This document shows, piece by piece, positions 1 through 12,200 of a stretch of 64,000 nt of DNA; positions within the stretch are counted from its first letter, which is position 1; each line of letters begins with the position of its first letter. A program made the translations under genes and the position numbers. This DNA comes from Alentia gelatinosa. Its lineage: Eukaryota; Annelida; Polychaeta; Phyllodocida; Polynoidae. Below the pieces are notes generated by a model. The model was not told where the DNA came from, did not search any database, and worked only from the letters and a program-made list of their open reading frames with translations. The stretch is taken from contig OX465580.1 of assembly GCA_950022655.1 (NCBI GenBank), forward strand, positions 99,838,797 to 99,902,796, in the 5' to 3' direction.

Positions 1-1021
1 CGATTGAAGAGTGATGTCTGGCAAAATCGTGATAGGTGGAACAGGTTTCTGCGATTCTGTCTACGACAGCTCACGATAGGCTACGATTGTAAACGCCAAT
101 CGTAGAGGTCCCGATAACTTCCAACATGTTGGAAATTTCTTAGCCTGTCGTAGGGTATTGTAGTGTATTTGAATGGGAAAATATCTCTTGTGGGTGAAAT
201 ACTAGATGGAAAATTATGAAATTCTAGAATTAGGTAGGCCGTATACAGATATATATTCGGTGAAAATATGATATCATTTGATTAAGGATAAAGGTCTGAA
301 AATAATAGTTTCAGATCGGAATCACGATTCTATCACAGTTATCTTTTTCAATTCGATTGTATTAGAGTCTGAAAATAACTTCAAATTATGTTGTGAATAC
401 CTCTAAAAAACTATTCAGATTCATTTAATGTTTCCAAAATTATAATATATTTCAATATTAAAACTCATATGCATTGATACACAGATTGAATCGTGACCAT
501 GGTTTATGTTTGTGGTCCTCCAAAGGCGTTTCTACGCTCTACGATTTCAAACCATGTCCACGATTTGAAACTATCGGGGACATACCGATAGGCCACGATT
601 TGGGCATTTCAAATCGTAGCGATCGGGAAGCATGTCGTGGCCTATCGTGGTAGGTGGGGGTCCCCTCTTAGACTTCATCAAATAATATCATATTTACGGC
701 AATTATATATCCATATGCACCCTACCTAATTCCAGAATTTCGTAATTTTCCACCAATCATTCCAGCCACAAGAGATATTTTCCTGTTAAATCACCTCCAA
801 TAGGCCTTGACAGTCTACGAAATTTCCAACATGTTGGAAGTTATCGGGACCTCTACGAATGGCGTTTTCTATCGTAGCCTATCGTGGGTTATCGTAGAGT
901 GAATCGCAGAAACCTGTTCCACCTACCACGATTTAACCTTAACTCACGCTACAATCGGAATGGTGTCGGGAAGGCCGTCGTAAGGCCAATCGGGACCAGA
1001 ATCGTGGTAGGTGGGGGCAGG
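1..1021. mobile_element. Foldback (long terminal inverted repeat) DNA transposon, left tip outside window
   Basis: Positions 1-288 and 672-957 are imperfect inverted copies of each other. Both contain the 16-bp palindrome TTCCAACATGTTGGAA (119-134 and 824-839), flanked by matching text such as GTCCCGATAACTT / AAGTTATCGGGAC. The right arm continues about 64 bp further (958-1021) and ends in ATCGTGGTAGGTGGGGGC, so the matching left tip must lie before base 1. The arms carry many short TCGTAG, ATCGTGG and ATCGGGA words, like a transposase-binding array. The central segment (289-671) ends at 643-661 with a second copy of the terminal word, so a relative is probably nested inside. No transposase frame is present, so the element is non-autonomous. 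The superfamily is not assigned. Confidence 0.7.
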
Positions 1022-4000
1022 CTTTAACGAAAACACTACTTGATGGCTTTGGCGTTGGTTTTCACGCTGCATTGCCTGCCAGAGACATATAACAGCGGAG
1101 ATGACTTTCAATAAAGGCGAGGATTATAGCGGCAGATTCGGCACCCCTGATACGAATGTATTTTTAGGATCCGGTCGTTTCACTGTGTTACATCTTTCTC
1201 TGATATCCGCATTCCCAATAATATATATATATATATTGTTATGATATGGCCCTGACACTTGCTACAGTTTCGCTCTGCGATTTTAGAGCTTTTAGACTAG
1301 CATATCAGATATATCCAGTTTAGCTGGCAGTGTGATATGACTCCATTGTTCTAAGCATCATGCACACTTCGAGACATAATGTGCTGCAGCAGCAGTAGCA
1401 TTTCCTATCAGAGCTCAAGGTAGCATTTCCTATCAGCTCAACTTAAATGAAAAGACATCATTGGAGGATAAAGGTTTATTACACTAAGAAGGTGTGCTGT
1501 GTGCTGGAAGTTCTTAGATCATTAGAAACAACTAGTCATAACCTGGTTAAAACCAGAGAAGTTGGGTAACCTGAGACGCACATGTAAATTACAACATAAA
1601 TCGGATTAAAGGTTATGTTACCTGATATGCGCATGTCACTGACAAACACTATATCATAATATGATAAAGAATATAGGTAGGTTACAAAAGGACATGGCAG
1701 GTGAAAATCATAATGAGGTTGATTAGCACCTATATATGAGTAGACTAACATGGATAAGCTAATAAATACCTCCATAAAAACTTTCTCGAGACTTATCTTT
1801 GAGGCTGTTCACAAAGCTTTCCTGGAAAATATAATGTATAAATGAATCTACAGGGGTATCCTCATGAGTATATAATTCTGATAAAACCCTTAAGCCTATG
1901 ACTTGAGTATTGACTCAAAGATTCTCAAAAGCAACATACCATTTGATCAAAGATAATGATTAAATCAGCTTGAACATTTCTCAAACCAATGGCAATTATA
2001 TCGAAACTGTGTGATTGTGCAAATATACACACAATACGGAAGAGTGACGCTCTACTGAGATAGGACAAGAGGAATAATCTAAAGAGAATATGTCGGTGTT
2101 TGTTAGGGGAGACGAACACAGGAATGCTTGGCGGAATGATAGGGTTACATCTAAATCTGGTCCTACACGGACTACGAGAAGACAATGTCTTTTTCTCAGT
2201 TTCTTTCATTATTGTCTCTTCTTTTATAGGGGGCACCAAGTGTGTCAGAGGTGAGGGTTGGCTCGGAAACCGACCCGACCAACACGAGCAGATCGGCAAC
2301 TGATACATGTTTTATAGAAGACCGAGTCAGGCGGGCTGCTCCTCGGACCTCGACCTGTCTAAATACTGCGGAGCGGAGTACCTCCCACCGGTCATTTGGC
2401 GCGGCGGTTCGCGGGCACCGGGCGCCGGTCGGGGTGTGGGGGCCGGGGAGGGCGCCCGTCCGCCATGTCGTTAGCCTGCACGGCCGGAAGCGGAAGGTCA
2501 TTTGCTCCAGGAAGGGGATTAGGAGCAGCGTCCCTGGTAATCTGTGTCACGTGACCGGGAGGTCATTATGCTACTGGAGGAGGAAAAAGGAGAGACGCTC
2601 ATAAAGTATGTCTTATCGGGGTAGTATGTAACTGGAATCAGTACAGGGTTAGGGAGGAAGACGACTAAATCAACGATAACGTTAACCGTATGTCTGGGAC
2701 AGAAAGATAAGGAGGTAGTCGAACACAATGGCTGGATATGACCAGGAGCGTATCATGGCGCTTGGCTTCCCGCAAAAAAACAATGTGTCGTGCAAGAATG
2801 AAGCTCATTGAGTATTTAATACGGGGTGCAGAATGAACTGTGCAATGGTAAAATGTGCGATGATGGCACAGAATCCTCGATACAAAATAAATACATCTGC
2901 ACGCAACAAAGGGACAAGATGTTTTAAGCCTCTGCGCCTTTAATCGGGACAATAACCAGAATGCGGTACTTTATCCATTATGTCCACTCAACATGTCCTT
3001 AGCTCTTGAGAAACGGAAGCTACAACTAGTTTCTACCTTATTCAACAACATTCAATAGCAATGTATGTCGCAAATAGGTTGTAAAATAAGGAGCACTCGC
3101 ATGGAGTTCAAATGCCAGCACAATAAACAGATAACTGTTTTGTATGGGTTTATATTTGGTTGATGTTTACTTAAATACATTGAAGAAACGGAGTGTTGCC
3201 TTTACATCCATTTATACATGTATGCTTGCTTACTACATTATTGCATTGAAGTCTGATTTTGGATTGACGGAGTAATAATTGATAAATATCATATGTATGC
3301 TGTGCCGAAGAGTCTATCTTTTTTACATATCACATTCAATACGCCTATGAAATTAAACCACCCTGTGCCCCGTTCATGAGAGTAGCACCGTTTAAATTGT
3401 ACTTCCCACGGAATTTGGGTCTATAAAGAATAACAATCTGGCAGATTCAACCTTTCAGCACGGATGAGTGGGTCATAAGTATTCCTAAACGCCTTGCCAG
3501 TAAATTCGGCACTCACACAGTGACCCCGTTGTCCACCTGGCCATTTTGCACGTAATCTATGGGCGTCGTGGGGAACATAGCCTGCCCGTAGGCTTGGACT
3601 GCGTGCATTATAGTGTGGTGTTTAGGTAAGGGCCGGTTGGATACCATGTTGCCGGGACTCGTAAAGGCAGCGACAGGCGACGGCAGCCAGGGTGGGCCCG
3701 AGCTTCAGTCTCTGGCGCCAGGCCTAGTGTTGACTCCGCCTCCCAGCTCACACTTCACCCCTAACTACCGACAACCATCCCTGGGGGACGAGCCTTGTCG
3801 GTGCAGTGCCACATGTTGAGGGCCTCCAGGGTGCCATGCTGACAGCCGGTCCCCTCTGACCAACCCCAGCACTGTTTCCTCCTCCTGTATATCTCTCCTC
3901 CCCCTCATTCCACTTGCCAACAGCCAATCACAGCTTACCGCCCACATACCATGGATTGTTCTGCCAACACCTTTAACAAGATAAGTATGGTGAAACAGAA

Positions 4001-6190
4001 TCAATGTAATACTTGCGATCATCCTCAGACACCGCCATCGTTTATACTTTAGGAATATATGTATGTCGATGTACAGCATTTCTTTTACCTAGATGGCCAT
4101 TTAAAAGGTCTACACCCAAATGCCTCTCCATGTTAATAAACTGATTATCATATGACCTGACACCCCTCTGAAAGTAGGTCGAGGATGTAAAAGGGTTGAA
4201 CTATATCGCGGAAGAAATTTAATTATACAATTATCAACTTAAAAAAAGCTTTATTGTAGCTGGTAAGCCAGACCATGCATCGTGTCCACCATCATTTCGC
4301 ATGGGTCCCTTGCCGACACATCACAGCCACAACGACAACCCATGCAGTATATAGATCCACAAATCAAACGTTTTGTTGAATCCCTTATAGGTCACCGATC
4401 GTCCGATCTATGTAAAAACTACATAATATACTACTATCTACTAAGCTCCCAATATTTATTACCTTGTTTACCCCCATGTTTCCTTCACCATTAAATGCTA
4501 CTTACAGTACAGTGGTCAGGTGCTTATCCGTAAAAACGCACTGGGAACCAACATTTCCATGGGGACGATCGTGCAGCAAAATCATATACTCTCCAGCCAG
4601 CGATGGTCGTCTGCTGTAGACCATATAATACACATGCACCAGACGTTCACCGCCCGGATGTGTACGTCATGAACGTCATGGAGCGTCAGGCTTCCGGTGC
4701 AGCAGAGGAAGTCGTATTGTCACTAATTCAATAATTGCTTGACCAGGCCGGTGCGCATACACGCATGTCTCCCCAAATGTCAGATGGTGTAAGCATGCAC
4801 GCAAAGGAGGTTTTGTGTGATCCCCGAGAATAACCCGGGGGTTGAGCTGGGGATATTGGGTACTGACCGCAGTGAATGGGTTTAACGTTGGTTGGGGAAG
4901 GCCAGATGTGCAGAAGAAATATGCAGACCGTACAGAAAAGGCGAGGAAGAAGGGAACGAACGCTTCTGAAATGTGTGATGCGTTAGTCAAAACGTGTGGA
5001 ATATCTCCACAATAAAAAAGATATAGATCAAGAATAGAGTGAGGATTCTAACGAAAATACACAAAAGGATTTCGGCCCAATGGGGAGTAAGGTGTGGAAA
5101 TCCATCGGAGATGCCATTGGGTTCCTGCAGAGCGAACAGATGAAGAAGAACACTCCTTTGTCATGTCCCTTTTAAAAGCACTCGTCTCTCATTAAAGAAC
5201 CCGAACTAAAACTGTTCAAAGAGGTTTTACCAGAACTGACTGGGACAGCACACATGCGATGCAACCTCCAAAGCCACACGTCTCGAAGTCCACTAAAGTT
5301 TCTATTTAAAGAGATCCTTCTTTTCCTTCTCTCTGCATCAAGACTTTATAGAAATGCATTCGGTTGATAAATCAATGGATTCCAGGGCTAAAAATCACCT
5401 GTTGTGAACAATTTAGATCAAAGCCTTGCTTTGATTTATCAAGGACTGGGATGTGTGCTTTGATTATTTGCTATGGGTGCTATTATTGGTATTCAGTTTC
5501 CCATAGACTCTGCCAAAATGTCGCTAGTATTTGGGGTAAATGAGTGATTGATGGTCAGGAACGATCATATGCGATGGGAAAATAACATTTAAATCGCTGC
5601 CTGTTGTGACATTTTCTTCAGACCCTGGAAACACTGGGGAAGAAGGTCGAAAGCCGTGCAATTTCAATCATTTAAATTGATGTTTACTTTATCTATTCGT
5701 TTTGTTTGCCTGATGCTTCCTTTATTAGTTTATTTATTCAGCTCGCTCGCTTCGCCAATTCATTTCCCCGGTCGTTTTCTGAATTGCTTACCCCGATTTG
5801 ATGTCGAGAAAGGTCTGCGACGGAAGTCTTATTAGTCCGATAGGATAAGATGATGCACAATCACTATATCTGTAATAATTTGTGTCCTCTTATAGATAGG
5901 ATGTGTTTCCTATACCTGATCATTTCTGATTATATGAGATTATAAAGAGCCTGAGTTTTGTTCAATTATCTTAAACAAACTGTGCAATACAAGATGAGCT
6001 CCTCTATGGCTTAGTGACACAAGTCAAAATCCTAAGTAACGCCAGAGATGTTCTCTGTCTGAATGCACACTCACTCAGAGGTTTAAACATATCTTCTACC
6101 TTTCCCGTGTCCAATAAGGACTACTGCAAAAACAAAGCCATGGACGTGACGATGAATTGGGTCATATTCGTGTGGAAAAATCAGTTGGTT
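1022..6190. other. Intergenic, no recognisable gene
   Basis: No reading frame here resembles a known protein and none has coding character. A GC-rich patch at about 2330-2530 (GGCGCGGCGG, CGGGCGCCGG words) and a smaller one at 3640-3800 stand out from the AT-rich surroundings. They could be CpG islands or exon remnants, but no splice-consistent reading was found. Confidence 0.5.
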
Positions 6191-6720
6191 AATCCAGGGC
6201 CCTATTTCTCAGTCACGATATCGTCTTTGTAAGACATCTTACAGCTGTCAGTGTGCTATAGATAAGACATCTTAGGGAATCGGCCAACGATCGTCGCTCC
6301 AAGACACTTAGGGTGCAGCCAGGTGTGCTATAGTTAAGACACTTGTTGATTCCTATAGCCGATTATGTCTCCCAAAGTGTCTCAGGCCAAGACACTTTTG
6401 GACATGTCGTACAGAATGCGCAACTTTACTTCCCGTATGCAATTTTAACACAAGTGAGGGATATATATAACCTATAATCGTACCAAATATGAAGAAGATT
6501 GGCCGCCTCGTTCTGCTGTTATATGCGTTTGAATTTCATCATAGCAAACGTCTGCTCTGGTGGCCAGTGAACTTTTCCCCCACCCCTCCACTAATAAATT
6601 TTGGAACCCACTTGCACCCATTCAACCCATTTCAATTCAGACTATTAAATTTATTTAACTCATACAGTCTAGGAGTATAGGAGCCAAACATCAAGCACCA
6701 GTGGGGGAATGAGGTATTTC

Positions 6721-7174
6721 CAGGGTTCGTACAGAGCCTGGGAAACCTGGAAAAGCCTGGAATTATGCTTTTGGGTTTTCCAGGCCTGGAAAAGCCTGGA
6801 ATTCTCACAGAGAGCCTGGAAAAACCTGGAAGAGCCTGGAAAATTTGGCTTTGCATAAAAGCAATTATTTTAGGCTATGAAATTCTGGTCATTATTAGCT
6901 TTCCTTAACTACGATACCTTGCTGCTTATGAAATATTAGTGACTTGGATGAAATAGTTTAAAAATCCATGTATAGAATTTTGAAGATATCTATCCCAAAA
7001 GCACTGAAATTCCACAGGTATAAGGAAGACAAAGAAAATGTTAGCTAAATTTGGTGATGAATCAGACATGGTTTTAAAAACAGTGACCAGACGTTCCTGG
7101 AAAAAAAATATTAGAGCCTGGAAAAGCCTGGAAAAAGCCTGGAATTTCATTCGACTGTCAATGTACGAACCCTG
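6721..7174. mobile_element. MITE with perfect 13-bp terminal inverted repeats and 6-bp target duplication
   Basis: The element starts CAGGGTTCGTACA (6721-6733) and ends with its exact complement TGTACGAACCCTG (7162-7174). It is flanked by the direct repeat TATTTC at 6715-6720 and 7175-7180. The length is 454 bp with no coding capacity. Next to both ends are multiple copies of a GCCTGGAAAA word (6735-6842 and about 7094-7147). CAGGG-type ends are common in hAT elements, but hAT usually makes 8-bp duplications; a 6-bp duplication leaves the superfamily open. Confidence 0.8.
6735..6842 (+). repeat. GCCTGGAAAA short tandem/interspersed array
   Basis: Irregular repeats of (G)CCTGGAAAA(A) separated by a few bases, with one inverted stretch (TTTTCCAGG near 6776). 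A second group lies at about 7094-7147 at the other end of the same MITE. They are probably subterminal repeats of that transposon rather than an independent minisatellite. Confidence 0.6.
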
Positions 7175-7203
7175 TATTTCAGTCTTCAGTGAAAGAAGAA
7201 AAG

Positions 7204-7290
7204 GTTGGGCCTCGGCATGGATCGAACTCCCCAACCTACAGATCCTGAGGCAGGCATTCTATCCACTTCACCACTTGGCTTCCACTACCA
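7204..7290 (-). repeat. tRNA-like segment (degenerate pseudo-tRNA or SINE head)
   Basis: Read on the minus strand, TGGTGAAGTGG (7263-7273) fits a Pol III A box and GTTCGATCC (7219-7227) fits a B box, at tRNA-like spacing. An anticodon-like loop CTCAGGA would give CAG (Leu). The anticodon, T and acceptor stems do not pair well, so this is not a functional tRNA. It lies inside the 6195-7519 transposon, just beyond the nested MITE. A chance resemblance cannot be excluded. Confidence 0.35.
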
Positions 7291-7520
7291 GATACAAGCT
7301 ACCCTGAAGCTGGTACTGGGCAGTCTTTGCAGTATAGAACCTGAGACAGTTCTATACTTGTCTTAGGCAGGGACATTTTTAGCGGCGATTAAGCGCGCCG
7401 CACTGAGACACTGTCTATAGTACAGCCGCCATTTTGTGTCTTCCAAACAGTCTTCCAATCGCAGAGATGTCTTAGGAGATCGTTGGCCGATTATGTCGTG
7501 ACTGAAAAACAGGGCCCAGA

Positions 7521-8427
7521 TATGATAAATTGAGGCATTACTTAGTCCTATTGACTCTGCCCGCCTACACAATATATTATTTGCTGTTTATGATAGACCA
7601 TGAGAATATTGTATTCTTGTTTTTTTAACATTTATAGTGCTTTAGTTAGAAGCAAGCTTGTTAGAGATGTTACCATGAGGGAATATTGTATTCAATTTGT
7701 CATTATAATGAGGCGGGAAGGAAAACCTCAGGTTCAATATCTCCTGACGCGTATTTAATATGGACATACCACGTCCATATTTTCAATTATGTCAGTGACA
7801 GACTGGGAATGCGAACACAAAGCCACGAGAGTAGTGTTCTAGAGAATTACATTTGGAGATGTCGTAGCCAGATCAAATCTGTTACGAGCAGTGTAATCCA
7901 ACCCAAGCAGAATCGTCGTTGAGTAAATCAAGGAGATTGTTTCAGAGAGTGACTTTATGATAACGCTATATGGTTCAAAACATTGTGGATTTTATAATGT
8001 TGACTGGAGCAAATCACAACGTCCAAATGTAGTGTTCACTATCTGTCTGCCTAGAGATACCTTGCATATAGACTGACAAATAGATCACTGTTCTGATAAT
8101 TAATTCCAGTTTTACAATCAAGAATGTATCTATGTTAAATTAAAAAAGGATTCCTATTTATAAGTTTGCATCAATATGAAACTGTTCTGCTCCTATGGCC
8201 TGTACATTTAAACTGTGTAGATACAGTGCATTGTATATAATTCAACCGGGATTATCACTCCTACAGCTGCTTGCCACATACCACAGCAGCAAACTAATGG
8301 CGACCGCCGATCCTAGTGGGGTTGCGGATTAGTGGATTACGAGCCAAAGCAAGCCGTATCACATGGCAAAGCCAATACTATCAGCCCCCACCTTTTTCCA
8401 CAGCCTCCGTATTAAAAACCCTCCAAA
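7521..8427. other. Intergenic, nothing recognised
   Basis: AT-rich sequence with no coding-like frame and no clear repeat boundary. Confidence 0.5.
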
Positions 8428-8526
8428 GTGATTGTCTCCTCAATTGATTTGGGAGAAAGACATTTTCCCGAGCGCTGCTTTTATTTCCTGAAATAAAACC
8501 GAACTCACCCGCCTGCCTTCTGTTTA
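8428..8526 (+). repeat. 99-bp interspersed repeat, copy 1
   Basis: From GTGATTGTCTCCTCAATTG to CTTCTGTTTA. It is repeated at 9099-9197 with a single visible base difference (CTCCTCAA versus CTCGTCAA). The short frames across both copies are shared repeat sequence, not evidence of a gene. Confidence 0.85.
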
Positions 8527-9043
8527 CCCCCGACAACTGAGCCTCCCTCCTCTTCTCCAGCTTTCCCTCCATTGGCTTAATTTTCTCTGCCACCCTGGAG
8601 GAGGCTCTGGAGACGCATGGAGGAGAGGGCTGTGATTACTGGCGCCTTGGCGGGCTGGAGGAGGCGCTGTCGCACCTTTCGTTTTGTGGCACCTGTCAAC
8701 GCACAGCGCTCGTTCCCAGTCGCCCTAATTGGCGGTTGCTTAAGAAAAATTCAAGAAAAGCGAATTTGTATGTTGATTGGTGACAGCGCAGCCAACACGT
8801 CTTGACGCCACACTAGACATACCTTGTTGATGCCAAAATGAGGAAAATTACTGTTTTAACAATGTTTGCCTCGTATTTGATGATGTGTTCACACAACGGT
8901 GATCAGCGCTACATTCTTCATATGAACTAGACCAAGACTGAAGAAAGATTAGTCCCACATATATCATCACGTGGAGTCATCGGGCACAAGTTCATCTAAT
9001 TGATTTGTAATTATTTGCAACAAAATGGTGTATGATATACATT

Positions 9044-9047
<4 letters not shown>

Positions 9048-9095
<48 letters not shown>

Positions 9096-9098
9096 TCT
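9048..9098. repeat. (CT)n microsatellite
   Basis: Nearly uninterrupted CT dinucleotides, directly abutting the second copy of the 99-bp repeat. Confidence 0.95.
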
Positions 9099-9197
9099 GT
9101 GATTGTCTCGTCAATTGATTTGGGAGAAAGACATTTTCCCGAGCGCTGCTTTTATTTCCTGAAATAAAACCGAACTCACCCGCCTGCCTTCTGTTTA
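9099..9197 (+). repeat. 99-bp interspersed repeat, copy 2, bounded by microsatellites
   Basis: Near-identical to 8428-8526. It is bounded on the left by (CT)n and on the right by a short (AT)n run starting at 9198. A unit joined to microsatellites at both ends recalls mobile units that seed or land in microsatellites (some Helitron-derived or mini-me-like elements). No Helitron ends were identified. Confidence 0.8.
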
Positions 9198-9209
9198 TAT
9201 ATATATATA

Positions 9210-12200
9210 TTACAAGATGCATCGGACCTATTGGCTGAATTGTATTAATGCCCAAGATGTTATGCATCGAATCCCTTTTCTACACTGCTACGTTCATGTT
9301 TGTAGAAATGAAACGGTAACGTGCTACATTGAAGCCATCCTCTGTGCATGTACTTACTATAACCTAAATCTTAATCCCCTTGTTATTGTTTTGTTTTACT
9401 TGACTTGTGATGCATGACACGACTTAAACAGGTTTTGAGAACTGACAACTTTTGTTCATGTACGAAGCTCTTTGGCAGACTCACTGTTTCATGGTAGAAC
9501 CGTTCTGAATATTCCTACACGTCCCAGAGTGGATTCAGTAGTCCTCAACAAACGTACACGGTAAACACTACCTTACGAAGTGAGTGGATTTCTCATGTCA
9601 AAATGTCAGGTTCTCCAAAGGATATGAAAAAGGTTGGGACATATACTGATTGTGAAAGACACCCCCGTAAACAGATATCATATACGGGTGATACGTTAAA
9701 GTCTTTAACCATGTTTTATAAAGTAAATGGTATCGAGTTCATTGCAATAAACACTTTACAACGGTCACACCTGAGAATAACATGCAAAGCAGATGTACTG
9801 TGTCAATCTTCATGATTGTTTGATTGTTTGAAGTCGTTGATTATCTATAAAGACCATTCGAATGAATAACTTTGTTGCTGACATAACTAACGATAGCTAT
9901 CGCTCACTCACGGAGATGAAAATGTAATTAAATGTATTCAGGGTGCAACAGAGCAGAACGTTTTCGGTAGATTAGCAATTACGGCACACACACGGGCTAT
10001 ACATTCCTCATAGAAAAGGGGCTTACATCATGACACAATTTCTTCTACATAGCATCCAAACGCACAACCAAAACTTTATAGGTCGACTAGTGGACAATTT
10101 GGTATGATAATTTCTAATTGCAAGCAGCTGAAAGCATTTTATAATAGGCTTCGAAGCGGTTGCCGGGAAATCATGCTGGGTGTGTGAGTCAACATTATTC
10201 CCGCCAAACTAGAACCGCCAATGTGCTAACTACTAAACTATCGGACTACCGCTCGGTTACATGACATAGTAAAAGTGAGTCTATATGGAATTAAACATTG
10301 CAGTAAGACATAGATCTTTCATACAGGCCCTGCCGACGTAGCGGTCGTGCGAGGCATGCGACCGGGTCGTATGAATCATGGGATCGGGGGGCCCGGACCC
10401 AGGACCCCGTGTGGGATCTAATCTACCGTGCCGAGGACCTCCACAAAACGCTATGTCCTATAGGTATTCATTGGGCCTTCGTCAGTATCCTATCCATCAC
10501 TGCAGATGTCTTATAGTGCACACCTTCGGCTCAGTCATTTCACGGTGGGCATCTTTGGTGGGAGAAGGGAGAAGGGTTCTTCTGTGTCTGTCCTGATTTC
10601 TACTGATAAAGCAATGCGAATGCAGAACTGGCTGAAATTGCAAACAGCAGTGTTGTGGTGAGAGATGACTATCTCAATAACCCGCATTTTCTTTTGCTTC
10701 TACACGGACAAAGCAAAAATTGGAGGAAATACAAGTTATTATGTTTTCAACAATCTGTAGGCCGACGCGTTACTGAAACATGATCCCACGATGGAAGTTA
10801 TTTCCCAATAAATCTCTGGCAATAATATTGACAGTCACAAGATTAAATTGTGTCGCTCGAACATATTAGCTTATCTTTGGCCGATTTTGCTACTCTGTTA
10901 TCAACTAATATGAATTCTGCAACCTGTATTATTTCTAGAGAAGACTCTGGCTACGTAACAATAAAGAATATCTTTAAAAGAAGCAAGTCCTTTTCATTAT
11001 CAAAGGAAAGACAGCGGAGATAGCATAAGACGCAGTGCTTGGTAAATGAAGCTAAAGAATTTAAGCTCATAACCTGTTCTTAGAATGTGTTCCGCATGGG
11101 AAGCTATACAAGGTAAACCGGTCCTACTGTCAACAGCACCAGTCGGCCTCTTATATTGAATGGTAAACAGCGGGAACGAGGTTAAGAATCCTCTTTTGAA
11201 TCAGGCCGCTCAGGAGACTAAAAGACGTTGGGGCTGTGTATGGTTGGGAAGGGACTTGGAGGCTGGGGGAGAACGGGGGAGGGGGCCATGCTGATACCGG
11301 CGGGCGGAGGCGGGGAGACGAGGAGGCGGTCTGTTTGCAGGCTTCGTCCTCTCTCATCAGCCTCCACAAGGATTATGTGGCGGGGACTGGCACCGCACCA
11401 CCGACCGGCATACAAGCCGGAGGTTTTGAGGAGAGATAAACTCCGTCACATCCCCGTCCTGTCCTTCCGTCCTTCCGTCCTTCTCTGCAAGCGTGCAGCC
11501 TTTCTTCTTGTCTTATATTCCGTCCACCTTCTGGCTCTTCTCAAAAACTATACATATTTTTCAATGTATCATCTTTCAAGATCATCCTTAAAGCTTCAAT
11601 ACACTTTACTAAAAACCTGCATATTATCTGAAATTATTACCCTGTTATTCCTATTTATATGCCCGTCTTGCTCTCTTTTTTTATCATCTGACTATATAAC
11701 TCCTCCCCTTAACATTAATCTTTCTCGGAGATATTATGACTTTATTTTGTGTGAATTGCCTACGCCATCATTTGTCTATCTTTCCATGTTTATTTCTTCT
11801 ACGTAAGAACGGTTTACCCATCAATGTTATTATCCTTTGTAGACCCGCCCTCCCCGACTCTTCCTCACTATTAGACCTATCCAGATCACTTTCTCCTTCC
11901 TTCCGAATACAATTTATTTTGAATTTATACCGCCATATTTCTGAACATTAGCGATCGCTTACCCGGTCGTGCATCGTTCTCTATTGCCCATGAATGACAT
12001 TACTCTCGACCCCTTCGTTTTACTAACCCGGTGGTAACCCTTCCCTAAACCTCTCCATCATAAATTTCTCCTCCTCTCAGCAAACCCAGACCCACTTCAC
12101 GTTTAACGTACTCCCAGTCATCTCGATTATATCTTTCTGGTCGAGTTGGCTTGTCCTACTTCAGCAGTCTTTAGTGATCACTTGTTTCCGCGGCCGACTG

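Larger units (their letters stand above)
6195..7519. mobile_element. DNA transposon with GGGCCC-type terminal inverted repeats, non-autonomous, carrying a nested MITE
   Basis: The left end (from 6195, CAGGGCCCTATTTCTCAGT, running into CACGA) matches the reverse complement of the right end at 7495-7519 with only a few mismatches. A second inverted pair, AATCGGCCAACGATC at 6278-6292 and its complement at 7478-7492, is perfect over 15 bp. Between them run repeated AAGACA words on the left (about 6231, 6262, 6301, 6334, 6388) and TGTCTT words on the right, typical of subterminal transposase-binding sites. There is no transposase frame. A complete MITE (6721-7174) and a tRNA-like segment (about 7204-7290) sit inside. 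Target duplication could not be resolved. Confidence 0.6.

Noticed and set aside
5080..5175. 31-residue plus-strand frame beginning MGSKVWKSIGDAIGFL, with a myristoylation-like start and an amphipathic helix
   Set aside because: Too short to judge, with no supporting promoter, splice or conservation evidence.
10190..10260. Minus-strand tRNA-like text (TAGTTTAGTAGTTAGCAC with a GGTTCTAG word)
   Set aside because: The A-box likeness is fair but the B box and stems are poor, so it is weaker than the two tRNA-like pieces listed.
11228..11806. 192-codon plus-strand open frame, the longest outside the retroelements
   Set aside because: It crosses a GC-rich patch into pyrimidine-rich DNA, overlaps several other open frames, has no recognisable domain and depends on low T-A-A/T-A-G content rather than coding bias.
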